Shown: piece after piece, positions 24,821 through 32,877 of the stretch
Layout of the letters: each line of letters opens with the position of its first letter
How positions within the stretch are numbered: position 1 is the first letter of the stretch
From: Paenibacillus lycopersici
GTDB lineage: Bacteria > Bacillota > Bacilli > Paenibacillales > Paenibacillaceae
Assembly: GCF_010119935.1 (NCBI RefSeq)
Contig: NZ_CP048209.1
Coordinates: 3,971,001-4,035,000, forward strand
Reading direction: 5' to 3'
Length of the DNA: 64,000 nucleotides
The notes under the pieces: generated by a model
Seen by the model: the letters and a program-made list of their open reading frames with translations, nothing else
The model's database searches: none
What the model was told of the DNA's origin: nothing
Program-made: the position numbers and the translations under genes

Positions 24821-26267
24821 TGAGGTATGTCGTCACTTTGTTCTGAACGAGATTCGCGACATCCTCCGCCGACTTCTGCCCGGTAAAGTAAGCTTTGGCT
24901 TCCGTGGTGACGATTTCCCATACCTTGTCGGAACCGGTATCCCGGACGGAATGGACGGCGCCGTTCACGTAACCGTTCAATCCGTCCAGCATGCCGTCGT
25001 CCACCTGGACGGCTTCGCCTTGCAGAGGCCCTTCGGGATACGACCCGAACGACCCTTGCGCCTTCAACGCCTGGATCTGCTTGGCATAAGCGGCTTTGTT
25101 GATCGGGAATCCGGTCGCGTTCGACGGGGCCTGCACCGCTTCCGACGTCAGGTACTTGACGAAATCCCAAGCTTCCTTCTTCACCTTGGAATTGTCGGCA
25201 ATGGCGACGTTCCGGTACGTTTTGAAATAACCGCCTGCCGCGGTGTCCTGCGCATGGGGCTTGGCGTACAGCTTCATTCGGTTGCCGAGCTCCTTATGGG
25301 TCACCTTCACGCCGAGCGCGATGCCCTGCATCGTTTCCAGGTAATCCTTCGGCGAATTGATCTGGACGCTCCGGAAATACGCATTCGCGCCTCGGCCCAG
25401 GTTAGAGACGACGCCGTCGTCGTACAACGTCTTCACCTGCTTCATCAGCCCCGTGAAAGACGCCGAGTCGAAATGCGCCTTATGCTCCGCTTCATCCATG
25501 AACAAGCCGTAATTATCGCCGACCATTTCGCCCAGCAAATATTCGGGGCTTGAATACGACAGCGCGGAAGGCAGCGGCCCGTTCGCCGTCAGTGCCTCCG
25601 CCGTCTTGGCGAAATCGTTCCAGGACCAAGCCAGATCGTCGAACTTCGCCCCGGTATCGGCAATGGCGTCCGCGTCGCCCGCGAAGCCCATCAGGAAGAA
25701 GGAGAGCGGCATCTCGTAGAGCGAGCCGCCTACGCGGACGTTGTCCAGGACATTGCCGAAGTAATCGTCCTTGCGAAAGCCCGAATCCTGCTTCATCATC
25801 GGGTTCAGGTCCGCCAGCAGATGATGCTTGACGTAATTGTCCGCGGGCAGCAGGTCCGTCTCGAGAACGTCGGGACCTTTGCCCGCCAGCATCGCCGCGT
25901 TCGTCGACGTCACGTATTTCTCGATATCGGCTTCCAGCGTCGCATCCGTGGAATCGACGTGTTCCAGCTTGATCTCGACGTCGGGATGCAGCGCTTCATA
26001 GTTCTTCTTCGCGTCCTCGTACTTGTCGTCATGCCAGAAGGTCGAGAACACGATCGTCTTCTTGCCGCCCGCGCTCCCGTTCGACCCTTCTGCTCCGTTC
26101 GCCGCGTCCTTCCCGCCGCGCTCGTCCGCCGTGCCTGCCGCCGCCTTGCCCCCGGATGACGCATTGCCGGAAGAAGCGCCGCCGCCCGTTCCTTCTCCGC
26201 TCCCGCAAGCCGTTAAGGCAAGCGCAAGCATACAGCTCGCCATCAGGCTCGTGCCGATTTTATTCAT
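24813..26267 (-). CDS. Extracellular solute-binding lipoprotein of the sugar ABC importer
   Basis: 484 residues: signal peptide with lipobox LTAC (Cys 21), then a Gly/Ser/Ala-rich tether to about 70, then a family 1 solute-binding fold (KKTIVFSTFWHDDKYEDA, AAMLAGKGPDVLETDLL, AWDFVKYLTSEA). It is the first gene of SBP-MalF-MalG-adaptor. Upstream lie a hairpin leader (26304-26320) and an 11-bp-phased GACAT operator. The early sequence FSTFW followed by HPDVEIKLEHV is as in thiamine/sugar-type binding proteins, so the ligand is uncertain. Confidence 0.9.
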   Translation of the reverse strand: MNKIGTSLMASCMLALALTACGSGEGTGGGASSGNASSGGKAAAGTADERGGKDAANGAEGSNGSAGGKKTIVFSTFWHDDKYEDAKKNYEALHPDVEIKLEHVDSTDATLEADIEKYVTSTNAAMLAGKGPDVLETDLLPADNYVKHHLLADLNPMMKQDSGFRKDDYFGNVLDNVRVGGSLYEMPLSFFLMGFAGDADAIADTGAKFDDLAWSWNDFAKTAEALTANGPLPSALSYSSPEYLLGEMVGDNYGLFMDEAEHKAHFDSASFTGLMKQVKTLYDDGVVSNLGRGANAYFRSVQINSPKDYLETMQGIALGVKVTHKELGNRMKLYAKPHAQDTAAGGYFKTYRNVAIADNSKVKKEAWDFVKYLTSEAVQAPSNATGFPINKAAYAKQIQALKAQGSFGSYPEGPLQGEAVQVDDGMLDGLNGYVNGAVHSVRDTGSDKVWEIVTTEAKAYFTGQKSAEDVANLVQNKVTTYLNE

Positions 26268-26341
26268 GGTCTGATCTCCTTCTCCTTCGCTCGGAATCGA
26301 TTATGCCCGCTTGGCGGGCACATCCACAGCTTAGAGGAGAG

Positions 26342-26379
26342 ATGTCTCCGAAACTTCGACCGGTTGCGAACAAAATGTC
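26342..26379 (-). promoter_or_regulatory. Putative response-regulator operator upstream of the SBP operon
   Basis: Two minus-strand GACAT copies exactly 33 bases (three times 11) apart, at 26375-26379 and 26342-26346. The 15-base string CGGAGACATTTTGTT is identical to one upstream of the amidase gene. Confidence 0.55.
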
Positions 26380-26390
26380 TCCGAATTTCA

Positions 26391-26432
26391 AACAAAACGG
26401 CAGGCCGGACGGAACGATCGCCCAACCTGCCG
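26391..26432 (-). terminator. Terminator after the lipoprotein/two-component operon
   Basis: Minus-strand stem CGGCAGG/CCTGCCG with an internal GCGATCG segment, followed by TTTTGTTTG. It separates the two-component operon from the transporter operon, which then has its own operator. Confidence 0.7.
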
Positions 26433-26474
26433 CGGCTAACGGTAGAAGAAGCAGGCGCTGTCGCACTGCTCCTG

Positions 26475-27635
26475 TTAAGATCGAAACCGAATGATGAACG
26501 GCAGCTGATCGACGACCGGGTTCGACTCGACTGCCGGCATGCCTTGCGCCGCGGCATGGGCATATCGTTTGCGCCCATCGACCAGCAGCGCGCCGCCGTC
26601 CAGGCTCCAGTCCATCCGCAGCGGGTAGACGCCTTGATAGACCGCCTCGCTGTACAGGATATTGTTGCCCTGCAGCTTGCCCGCGAAGATCGTATCCTTC
26701 TCGTCCTGCGTATACGCAATCGACTTGCGATCCGCCGACAGCCGGAAGCTGTCGACCTTCTCCAGCAGCACGGACAGCTCTCCGTTGCGGATGTCGTATT
26801 GGAACAGCGTGCCGTCAGAGCCCAGGAACGCGAACTGGCTCTCGCCGACCCAGGCGCTCTCGCCGAAGCCTGAAGGGCGGTCGTATTGAACGGCATACCC
26901 GTCCCCGTTCCGCTTGGCGAACGCGACCGTCTTCCCGGTATCGATTAACGCGCCGCTGCCGTCGTCCGACAGCGCGACCTTGATGAGCTCGCCGTACGAC
27001 TGCAGTCCCGTCAGCGGGTACAGCTCGGCCGTACGATCAACCGTATCGCAAACGACGATGCGCAGCTGCCCCCTCTCTTCCGCCGAGACGACGAGATACG
27101 AGACGAACCGGCCGTTGTTCGACCAGCTCAAGCTGCCCGAGAGCATCTGCCATTGCCCGTTCGGCGGCGCGGCCATGTGCGCCGATTTCCCGTCCGTTAA
27201 CGACGCCAGCGTCAATTCGGTACCGGTCTTCGCCTTCGCAATGAATGCCGTCCGCGTTCCGTCCGGCGATAAGGCGTACCAGCCGGCAGCTGGAACCGTG
27301 CCTTCCATCGGCTGGAATTGCTCGTAAGGAGGCGCGAGACGCTGCAGCTGAAGCCCGGTGCTCGTCGCTGCCCGGCTCTCCGCGCTCAGCGCGACGAGAT
27401 CGGCGTTGTTCGCCCACCCCAGCAGCTGCGCGCCGTTCGCGGCGGAAGCCGGCAGCCGGTAGATGGTTTTCACCCGGAAGGACTGACCGGTGGTCGCCCC
27501 GCTGTTCATTTGATCGTCGTCCGTGCCGGGGATCACGATCGTCTCCGATCGCGGACCGCCCATGCAGCCGGAAGTCAGCAGCAGGATAAGCGCCGCCAAC
27601 GCGAAGAGCGTACAGCGCCGTCGCAGCTTCGTCAT
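26475..27635 (-). CDS. Beta-propeller-like lipoprotein
   Basis: 386 residues: signal peptide with lipobox LTSGC (Cys about 23), then repeated blades with WxxNNxxLVALS, YALSPDGTRTAFIAK, LSWSNNGRFVSYLV and RLSADRKSIAY motifs, typical of TolB/WD40-like propellers. It is anchored on the outer face of the membrane. Its start codon overlaps the stop of the histidine kinase by four bases, so it may be an accessory to signal perception. Similar lipoproteins accompany two-component systems in Paenibacillus. The ligand is unknown. Confidence 0.8.
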   Translation of the reverse strand: MTKLRRRCTLFALAALILLLTSGCMGGPRSETIVIPGTDDDQMNSGATTGQSFRVKTIYRLPASAANGAQLLGWANNADLVALSAESRAATSTGLQLQRLAPPYEQFQPMEGTVPAAGWYALSPDGTRTAFIAKAKTGTELTLASLTDGKSAHMAAPPNGQWQMLSGSLSWSNNGRFVSYLVVSAEERGQLRIVVCDTVDRTAELYPLTGLQSYGELIKVALSDDGSGALIDTGKTVAFAKRNGDGYAVQYDRPSGFGESAWVGESQFAFLGSDGTLFQYDIRNGELSVLLEKVDSFRLSADRKSIAYTQDEKDTIFAGKLQGNNILYSEAVYQGVYPLRMDWSLDGGALLVDGRKRYAHAAAQGMPAVESNPVVDQLPFIIRFRS

Positions 27636-29095
27636 CGTCCTTCCTCCCTTCCCGCGGCGGGCAGCTCCACGCGGACGGTCGTACGCCGCTCATCGGAGCG
27701 GATGGCGATCGTCCCTCCGTGATCGTCCACGATCGCTTTCACGATGCTGAGGCCGAGCCCGACGCTGCCTTCTTCCTTGAATCGGCGGTCCCCCGAATTG
27801 AAAGGCTCGAACACGGCGGACAGCTGGCCGGAAGACAGCGTTTCGCCCGGATTGGCGAATTCGAACCATACGATCCCCGCAGACGCGTCCGTATCGGCCG
27901 AGACCGCGATGTCCGAACGCGGCGAGCTGTACTTGATCGCGTTGTCGAGCAGATTAATGAAGAGCTGCCGGAGCCTGTCCCCTTGGCCGAGCACGTACAG
28001 CGCGTCTTTCGCTTCGGGAACGATCCGTTTGTTGTACCGCTTCGCCCGAATGCCCATCGCGTCGCATACGTCGCGCAGGATCGTTCCGGCTTCGACGAGC
28101 TCGAGAGCCTCCCGGTCCGCTTGGCGCCGCGAAACCTCGAGCAGATTCAACACCATGCCGTGCAGCCGCCTGCTTTCGTCCACGATATGGTTCATGCCTT
28201 TATCGAAGAACGCGGGATCGTTCGTCCCGTTCTCCCTAATTAACTCGGCGTAGCCCAGAATGGACGTCAGCGGCGTCTTCAGCTCGTGCGTTACGTTGTC
28301 GAAGAACCGTTTCTCCTGTTCGTTCAGCTGCTTCAACCGGTCGCGGTCATGGGCGATCATGGCGATTTGGCTGCTGATCCGGCCGATCATTTCGTTGAAA
28401 TTGGCTGCCAGCCGCCCGATTTCGTCCTTTCGCCTGATACGGCTCCGAACGTTCAAGTTCCCGCCGATGACTTCCGTTGATACGCGCGTCAGCTTGACGA
28501 GCGGAATCGTGATATGCCTGGACAGCAAGTAAGAGAACAGAAACGCCGCCGCGAATATCGCCAGCGCCACCTCGAAGACGACGTTCAAGATGCGCTCGCT
28601 CTGCTCGTACAGCGGGGAGAAGTCTTCCGCGTAGCGCAGAATGCCTACCTTCACGCCGTCGATTATGACCGGGTAGGAGAAGTAGACGGAACCTTCGCTG
28701 CCTTTGTACGTGATCGTATAGGCGGTTCGGCCGTTCAGCGCTTGCTTCAGATCGTCCGCGGGCCGGCCGGCAAACGCGACTTCGTCCGAGGCGTACAGGA
28801 GGATGCCGTCGACCGTATACGCGGCCACTTCGCACGAAGCGGCGCGATGCAGATCGTCCACCATCTCCTCGGCCATCTGACCGAAGTACAGGTTATTATT
28901 CGTAAAATGGTTAATGAGAAACGCCTGCCGAACATAGACGTTGCCGTTGTTCTTCAGTCCGATCAGGTCGGAGGCGATGATCTTCTGGTTGCTCGTCCGA
29001 ATGACTTCCTTCAGGGTCAGGTTAAGCACGACGAAAGCAAGCCCGAAGATCACGAAGAAGCCGATGACGAATTTGGCCCTTATCGTCCGGAACAT
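27632..29095 (-). CDS. Sensor histidine kinase with extracytoplasmic domain and HAMP
   Basis: 487 residues: first membrane segment at about 7-28, an extracytoplasmic domain of about 140 residues (GIEP-like: AYTVDGILLYASDEVAF), second segment at about 175-195, HAMP, then HisKA with FFDNVTHELKTPLTSILGYAEL (His about 262) and HATPase (N-box LINLLDNAIKYSS, G2 VGLGLSIVKAI). It follows the regulator gene by four bases and overlaps the lipoprotein gene. Signals probably include envelope state or sugars, by neighbours only. Confidence 0.92.
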   Translation of the reverse strand: MFRTIRAKFVIGFFVIFGLAFVVLNLTLKEVIRTSNQKIIASDLIGLKNNGNVYVRQAFLINHFTNNNLYFGQMAEEMVDDLHRAASCEVAAYTVDGILLYASDEVAFAGRPADDLKQALNGRTAYTITYKGSEGSVYFSYPVIIDGVKVGILRYAEDFSPLYEQSERILNVVFEVALAIFAAAFLFSYLLSRHITIPLVKLTRVSTEVIGGNLNVRSRIRRKDEIGRLAANFNEMIGRISSQIAMIAHDRDRLKQLNEQEKRFFDNVTHELKTPLTSILGYAELIRENGTNDPAFFDKGMNHIVDESRRLHGMVLNLLEVSRRQADREALELVEAGTILRDVCDAMGIRAKRYNKRIVPEAKDALYVLGQGDRLRQLFINLLDNAIKYSSPRSDIAVSADTDASAGIVWFEFANPGETLSSGQLSAVFEPFNSGDRRFKEEGSVGLGLSIVKAIVDDHGGTIAIRSDERRTTVRVELPAAGREEGR

Positions 29096-29099
29096 GCCG

Positions 29100-29798
29100 T
29101 CAATCCGCCCTTTTCTCGCATTTGTAGCCGATGCCGAACACCGTCGTGATCAGATCCCCCGCATCGAGCTTCTTGCGCAGGCGCTGGATATGGGTATCGA
29201 CGGTTCGCGTGTCGCCGGGGAAATCGTAGCCCCAGACGAGATCAAGCAGTTCCGTCCGCGAATAGATCCTGCCCCGGTTCCCGAGCAGCGTCAGAAGCAG
29301 GTCGAATTCCTTCGGCGTCAGCTCGACGGGTTCGCCGTCCTTCGTAACCAGCCGCTCGGCCGGCGCGACGTCGATGTTGCGCAAGCGAATGACGTTATCG
29401 CCGCTCGCGGCATCTTCGATCTGGCCGGCCTGCGCGATCCGCCGTAGTATTGAGCGAATCCGGGCAATGACTTCACGAAGGTCGAACGGCTTCGTAATAT
29501 AGTCGTCGGCGCCGAATTCGAGGCCGAGAATTTTGTCCGTAATATCGGATCGCGCCGTGATCATGAGGATCGGCAAATTATAGTTCGCGGTCACCCTCTT
29601 GCAGATGTCCAAGCCGCTCTGGTCCGGAAGCATCCAGTCGAGCAGCAGCAGATTCGGACGGAACCGCTCCAGCTCCTTGAGGCCGTCCGCCCCGTTCGAA
29701 GCCGTGCGCGCGAGGAAGCCCTCCCGCTCCAGACCGTATGCCAGCAAATCCGCGATCGCTTCCTCGTCTTCGATGATCAGTATTTTCGTTTTGTCCAT
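29100..29798 (-). CDS. OmpR/PhoB-family response regulator
   Basis: 232 residues: receiver with EDEE, phosphoacceptor Asp in LLLLDWMLP (about 54), Thr in MITARSD and Lys in YITKPFD; then a winged helix with LTPKEFDLLLTLLGNRGRIYSRTEL and DTHIQRLRKKL. The ATG at 29798 is preceded by AAGGTGGGAG. OmpR-type regulators bind direct repeats near 10-11 bases apart, which fits the GACAT repeats upstream of the amidase and the SBP operon. It lies 115 bases after the amidase gene and may share its transcript. Confidence 0.93.
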   Translation of the reverse strand: MDKTKILIIEDEEAIADLLAYGLEREGFLARTASNGADGLKELERFRPNLLLLDWMLPDQSGLDICKRVTANYNLPILMITARSDITDKILGLEFGADDYITKPFDLREVIARIRSILRRIAQAGQIEDAASGDNVIRLRNIDVAPAERLVTKDGEPVELTPKEFDLLLTLLGNRGRIYSRTELLDLVWGYDFPGDTRTVDTHIQRLRKKLDAGDLITTVFGIGYKCEKRAD

Positions 29799-29913
29799 TC
29801 GGGCTCCCACCTTGTTCTGTTCCGCATGGCTTGCGCGTACCTCGTAAGGCCCATAGTAGCATAGCTGCCCGCCTGAATAAAATCGAGCAGGCGCCAGCAG
29901 AACCCCGCAGCCG

Positions 29914-30624
29914 TCAGCGTTCTCCGAAATATTGCTTCAGCCCGTCCGCGATCGCCTGCGCCTCGCGCGATTGTCCGTCGCCGCTCAGCATGACCGCTTC
30001 CTCCGCGGGATTCGTAATATATCCAGGCTCGATCAGAACCGCCGGCATCGTGCTGAGCGACAGTACCTTGAGCGATTCTTGCTTTACGCCGCGGTCCTCG
30101 AAGCCGAGCGCGTCAACCAGCTGCTTATGAATGATATCCGCCAGCCGAAGTCCGTCGTCGAACCGGTAATAGGTTTCCGTACCGGCGACGGTCTTGTCTT
30201 CGAAAGCATTGCCGTGGATCGAGATCATGACATCCGCATGCCAGTCATTCGCCATGGCGGCCCTGTCGTCAAGTTCGACGAAGGTGTCGTCGGTACGCGT
30301 CATACGGGGCTCGAACGCCGGATCTTGCTTCAACAGGTCGTACAGCTTCGCTGCAAGGGCGAGATTGCTGTCCTTCTCCCATTCGCCGCCGCTGCCTTCC
30401 GAACCCGGATCCTTGCCGCCGTGGCCCGGATCGATCATGATCTTGTACGGCTTGTCCGAGGCTTCTCCCGGGCCGATGCCTGCTCCGGCATGCCGATCCG
30501 CAAGCGGCATATTCATGCCGGAGCGACGATCGTTCTGCGCAGCTAGCGCGCAGCCGATCACGATCAGGATGCAGAATAATAAAATAAAGCCGGCCAGCCC
30601 TTTCGTGCTTCCCGTTCTCTTCAT
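29914..30624 (-). CDS. N-acetylmuramoyl-L-alanine amidase (Amidase_3)
   Basis: 236 residues: an N-terminal anchor or signal (about 9-30) and an Amidase_3 domain with DPGHGGKDPGS (metal His), a Glu in EKDSNLALA, SIHGNAFEDKTVAGTETYY and the late catalytic Glu in VLIEPGYITNPAEE. It cleaves the bond between MurNAc and the stem peptide outside the cell. The ATG at 30624 is chosen because GGGAGG lies just before it; the open frame runs 63 bases further upstream into the operator region. Confidence 0.9.
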   Translation of the reverse strand: MKRTGSTKGLAGFILLFCILIVIGCALAAQNDRRSGMNMPLADRHAGAGIGPGEASDKPYKIMIDPGHGGKDPGSEGSGGEWEKDSNLALAAKLYDLLKQDPAFEPRMTRTDDTFVELDDRAAMANDWHADVMISIHGNAFEDKTVAGTETYYRFDDGLRLADIIHKQLVDALGFEDRGVKQESLKVLSLSTMPAVLIEPGYITNPAEEAVMLSGDGQSREAQAIADGLKQYFGER

Positions 30625-30680
30625 GTTGTCCTCCCGGCTTGCGATAGTCGCAGTAAGTTCAACATCATCATAACGTCCGA

Positions 30681-30718
30681 ATGTCACGGCGGCGTCTACG
30701 GGATGTCAACAAAATGTC
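30681..30718 (-). promoter_or_regulatory. Four 11-bp-phased GACAT repeats upstream of the amidase gene
   Basis: Minus-strand GACAT at 30714, GACAT at 30703, GACGC at 30692 and GACAT at 30681 (left ends), each exactly 11 bases apart, 57-94 bases before the amidase start. It shares CGGAGACATTTTGTT with the SBP operon operator. Spacing is typical of OmpR-family regulator sites. Confidence 0.6.
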
Positions 30719-30753
30719 TCCGACTTCGCCGGGCGGACCGGACATGCCGGCAA

Positions 30754-30789
30754 GAGGGGCGGTCCGCTCTATTGGACGGACTGCCCCTC
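30754..30789. terminator. Long hairpin between the amidase and GntR genes
   Basis: Arms GAGGGGCGGTCCG and CGGACTGCCCCTC (one G-U) around a ten-base loop, between divergent genes. It has no U-tract. Its role could be structural or regulatory. Confidence 0.45.
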
Positions 30790-30888
30790 GATTCACTCGG
30801 TCCCTATTTACGCGGACGATCTGAAGTGGTAGTATGAAACAATCAACCAATCATCAGACATCCTACGTTTGATAAGGAGGACGAATAC

Positions 30889-31578
30889 ATGTTGAATAAA
30901 TTGAACCGGATTTCGCTGTCGGATCAAGCCTATGGCGAGATGGAACGAATGATCGCCGACGGTACTTGGCCGCTGGGCGCCCGCATTCCAAGCGAACCGG
31001 AGCTGATGGCGCAGCTCGGCGTCAGCCGCAATACGCTCAGGGAAGCCACCCGGGCGATGGTCCATGTCGGCATGCTGGAGACGAAGCAGGGCGACGGCAC
31101 CTTCGTGGCGGCGACGAGCGAACTGAACGCGATCCTGCAGAAGCGCATGCAGCGCTCCTCGGTGCTGGAGACGCTCGAGGTCAGACACGCCTTGGATCGT
31201 CAGGCGGCATCGCTCGCCTGCTCGAACCGGACGGAGCAAGATCTCGAACGGATCAGGCACGCCAACGCGGCATGCATTGCCGCGTTCCGCGCTCAGAACC
31301 TCGAAGCATTCGTCAGCGCGGACTGGCAGCTGCACCAGGCCATCGTCGCCGCTTCCCATAATGCGTTATTGCTTGACATCTACACCAGCCTGTTCGAGGA
31401 AATCCAGGTGTCTATCGCGAGCACGACGGAATTCTCCAACGATGCGATTACTGGCCATCCGGGGCTCGTGGCGGCCATCTCGAATCGCAATGCGGCCGCG
31501 GCCGAGCAGGAAGTCGACGCCTATATCGCCTTGACCAAATCCATGTTGCACGAAACGGCAGAAACGGAGACCCCATGA
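30889..31578 (+). CDS. GntR/FadR-family transcriptional regulator (FCD domain)
   Basis: 229 residues: an N-terminal winged helix (LGARIPSEPELMAQLGVSRNTLREATRAMVHVGMLETKQGDGTFV) and an FCD ligand-binding domain with metal-type His/Asp in SADWQLHQAIVAASHN and GHPGLVAAI. A strong AAGGAGG precedes the ATG. It is followed one base later by an MFS gene, so it probably controls uptake or export of the same compound. The ligand is unknown, probably a carboxylate. Confidence 0.9.
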   Translation: MLNKLNRISLSDQAYGEMERMIADGTWPLGARIPSEPELMAQLGVSRNTLREATRAMVHVGMLETKQGDGTFVAATSELNAILQKRMQRSSVLETLEVRHALDRQAASLACSNRTEQDLERIRHANAACIAAFRAQNLEAFVSADWQLHQAIVAASHNALLLDIYTSLFEEIQVSIASTTEFSNDAITGHPGLVAAISNRNAAAAEQEVDAYIALTKSMLHETAETETP

Positions 31579-31579
31579 C

Positions 31580-32818
31580 ATGACAGCAACGAATACACAA
31601 ACGCTCGCCAAAGCTTACGCACAGCCTGCCCGCAGCCGCAATGCGGCGATGCTGCTCGCCGGCATCGTCTTGATCGCCGCCAACCTGCGAATGCCGCTTA
31701 CGTCGGTCAGCCCGCTGATCGGGCTGATCCGCAGCGATTTTCCGATTTCCGGCACATTGGCAGGCATGCTGACGACGCTTCCCCTGCTCGCCTTCGCCGG
31801 CTTGTCGCCGTTCGTGCCGCGCCTTGCGCGCAGGTTCGGCATGGAATACACGCTGTTCGTCGCCCTGATCGCAATGGTTGCCGGCAGCCTTGTCCGCGAT
31901 GCCGGCGGCGTCTCGGCTCTGCTCGCCGGCACCGTGCTTACGGGCCTTGGCATCGCCTCCGGCAATGTCCTGCTTCCCGCGATGATCAAGAAGGAATTTC
32001 CCCGGCGTCTAGGCTTGACGACAGGAATCTACTCCATCTCGATGAATGTCTTCGCCGCGGCCGCATCGGCCGTCAGCGCGCCGATCGCGAACGGCACGAG
32101 CCTGGGCTGGCGCGGAACATTCCTCGCCGTCGCGTTTATCGGCGTCCTTGCGCTCGGCGCCTGGATACCGCAATTAAGGCATAATCGTACGGCGGCCGTC
32201 ACCTCGGCGGCTGCGGCGGACAGGAAACAGAACGTATGGCGTTCGAGGCTCGCCTGGCAAATTACCCTCTTCATGGGACTGCAATCATTCATCTTCTACG
32301 TCTTCGTCGCGTGGCTGCCCGATATGCTGCTGTCCCAAGGCATGAGCAACGTGGAATCCGGGTACATGCTGTCGCTGCTGCAGGTCGGCTTGATGCCGTT
32401 CGCGTTCCTGATTCCGATCATCGCGGGCCGGCTGAAGAGCCAATTGGGGCTGCTTGTGCTGACCTGCTGCTTCTACTTAGCCGGCTTTGCCGGCTTGCTG
32501 GCCGCGGACGGCAATCCGGTCATGACTTCGATAGCGGTCCTCGCGCTTGGCGTCGCCGGCGGCACGTCCTTCAGTCTCGCGATGATGTTCTTCAGCCTGC
32601 GCACGCGAACCGCGAGGGAAGCGTCCGAGATCTCGGGCATGGCCCAGTCTGTCGGCTATTTGCTCGCCGCGGTCGGGCCGTTCCTGTTCGGCGTGTTGCA
32701 CGACGCCGTCCGCAATTGGACGCTGCCGATGTTCCTGCTGGCCGCCGCCGCGCTGCTGCTTCTCCTCGTCGGGACCGCGCCCGCGAGAGGCGGATCGTAT
32801 CTTTTCAAGCCTGAATAA
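31580..32818 (+). CDS. MFS transporter, CynX/NimT-like
   Basis: 412 residues, 12 membrane segments. It has the CynX/YycB-like N-terminus GIVLIAANLRMPLTSVSPLIGLI and an extended GTSFSLAMMFFSLRTRT in the second half. Members export or import cyanate, nitroimidazoles or related small molecules. The ATG lies one base after the regulator stop, with the upstream Shine-Dalgarno inside the regulator gene. It ends in a perfect 15-pair terminator. Predicted to be regulated by the preceding FCD protein. Confidence 0.88.
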   Translation: MTATNTQTLAKAYAQPARSRNAAMLLAGIVLIAANLRMPLTSVSPLIGLIRSDFPISGTLAGMLTTLPLLAFAGLSPFVPRLARRFGMEYTLFVALIAMVAGSLVRDAGGVSALLAGTVLTGLGIASGNVLLPAMIKKEFPRRLGLTTGIYSISMNVFAAAASAVSAPIANGTSLGWRGTFLAVAFIGVLALGAWIPQLRHNRTAAVTSAAAADRKQNVWRSRLAWQITLFMGLQSFIFYVFVAWLPDMLLSQGMSNVESGYMLSLLQVGLMPFAFLIPIIAGRLKSQLGLLVLTCCFYLAGFAGLLAADGNPVMTSIAVLALGVAGGTSFSLAMMFFSLRTRTAREASEISGMAQSVGYLLAAVGPFLFGVLHDAVRNWTLPMFLLAAAALLLLLVGTAPARGGSYLFKPE

Positions 32819-32824
32819 AATCCG

Positions 32825-32860
32825 GAAGAGCGCAAGAAGACATTGCTTCTTGCGCTCTTC
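32825..32860. terminator. Perfect 15-pair terminator between the MFS and ade genes
   Basis: GAAGAGCGCAAGAAG/CTTCTTGCGCTCTTC with a six-base loop. It is convergent with ade and serves both strands; U-tracts are short. Confidence 0.8.
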
Positions 32861-32877
32861 TTCGTCTTCATGCGCGT

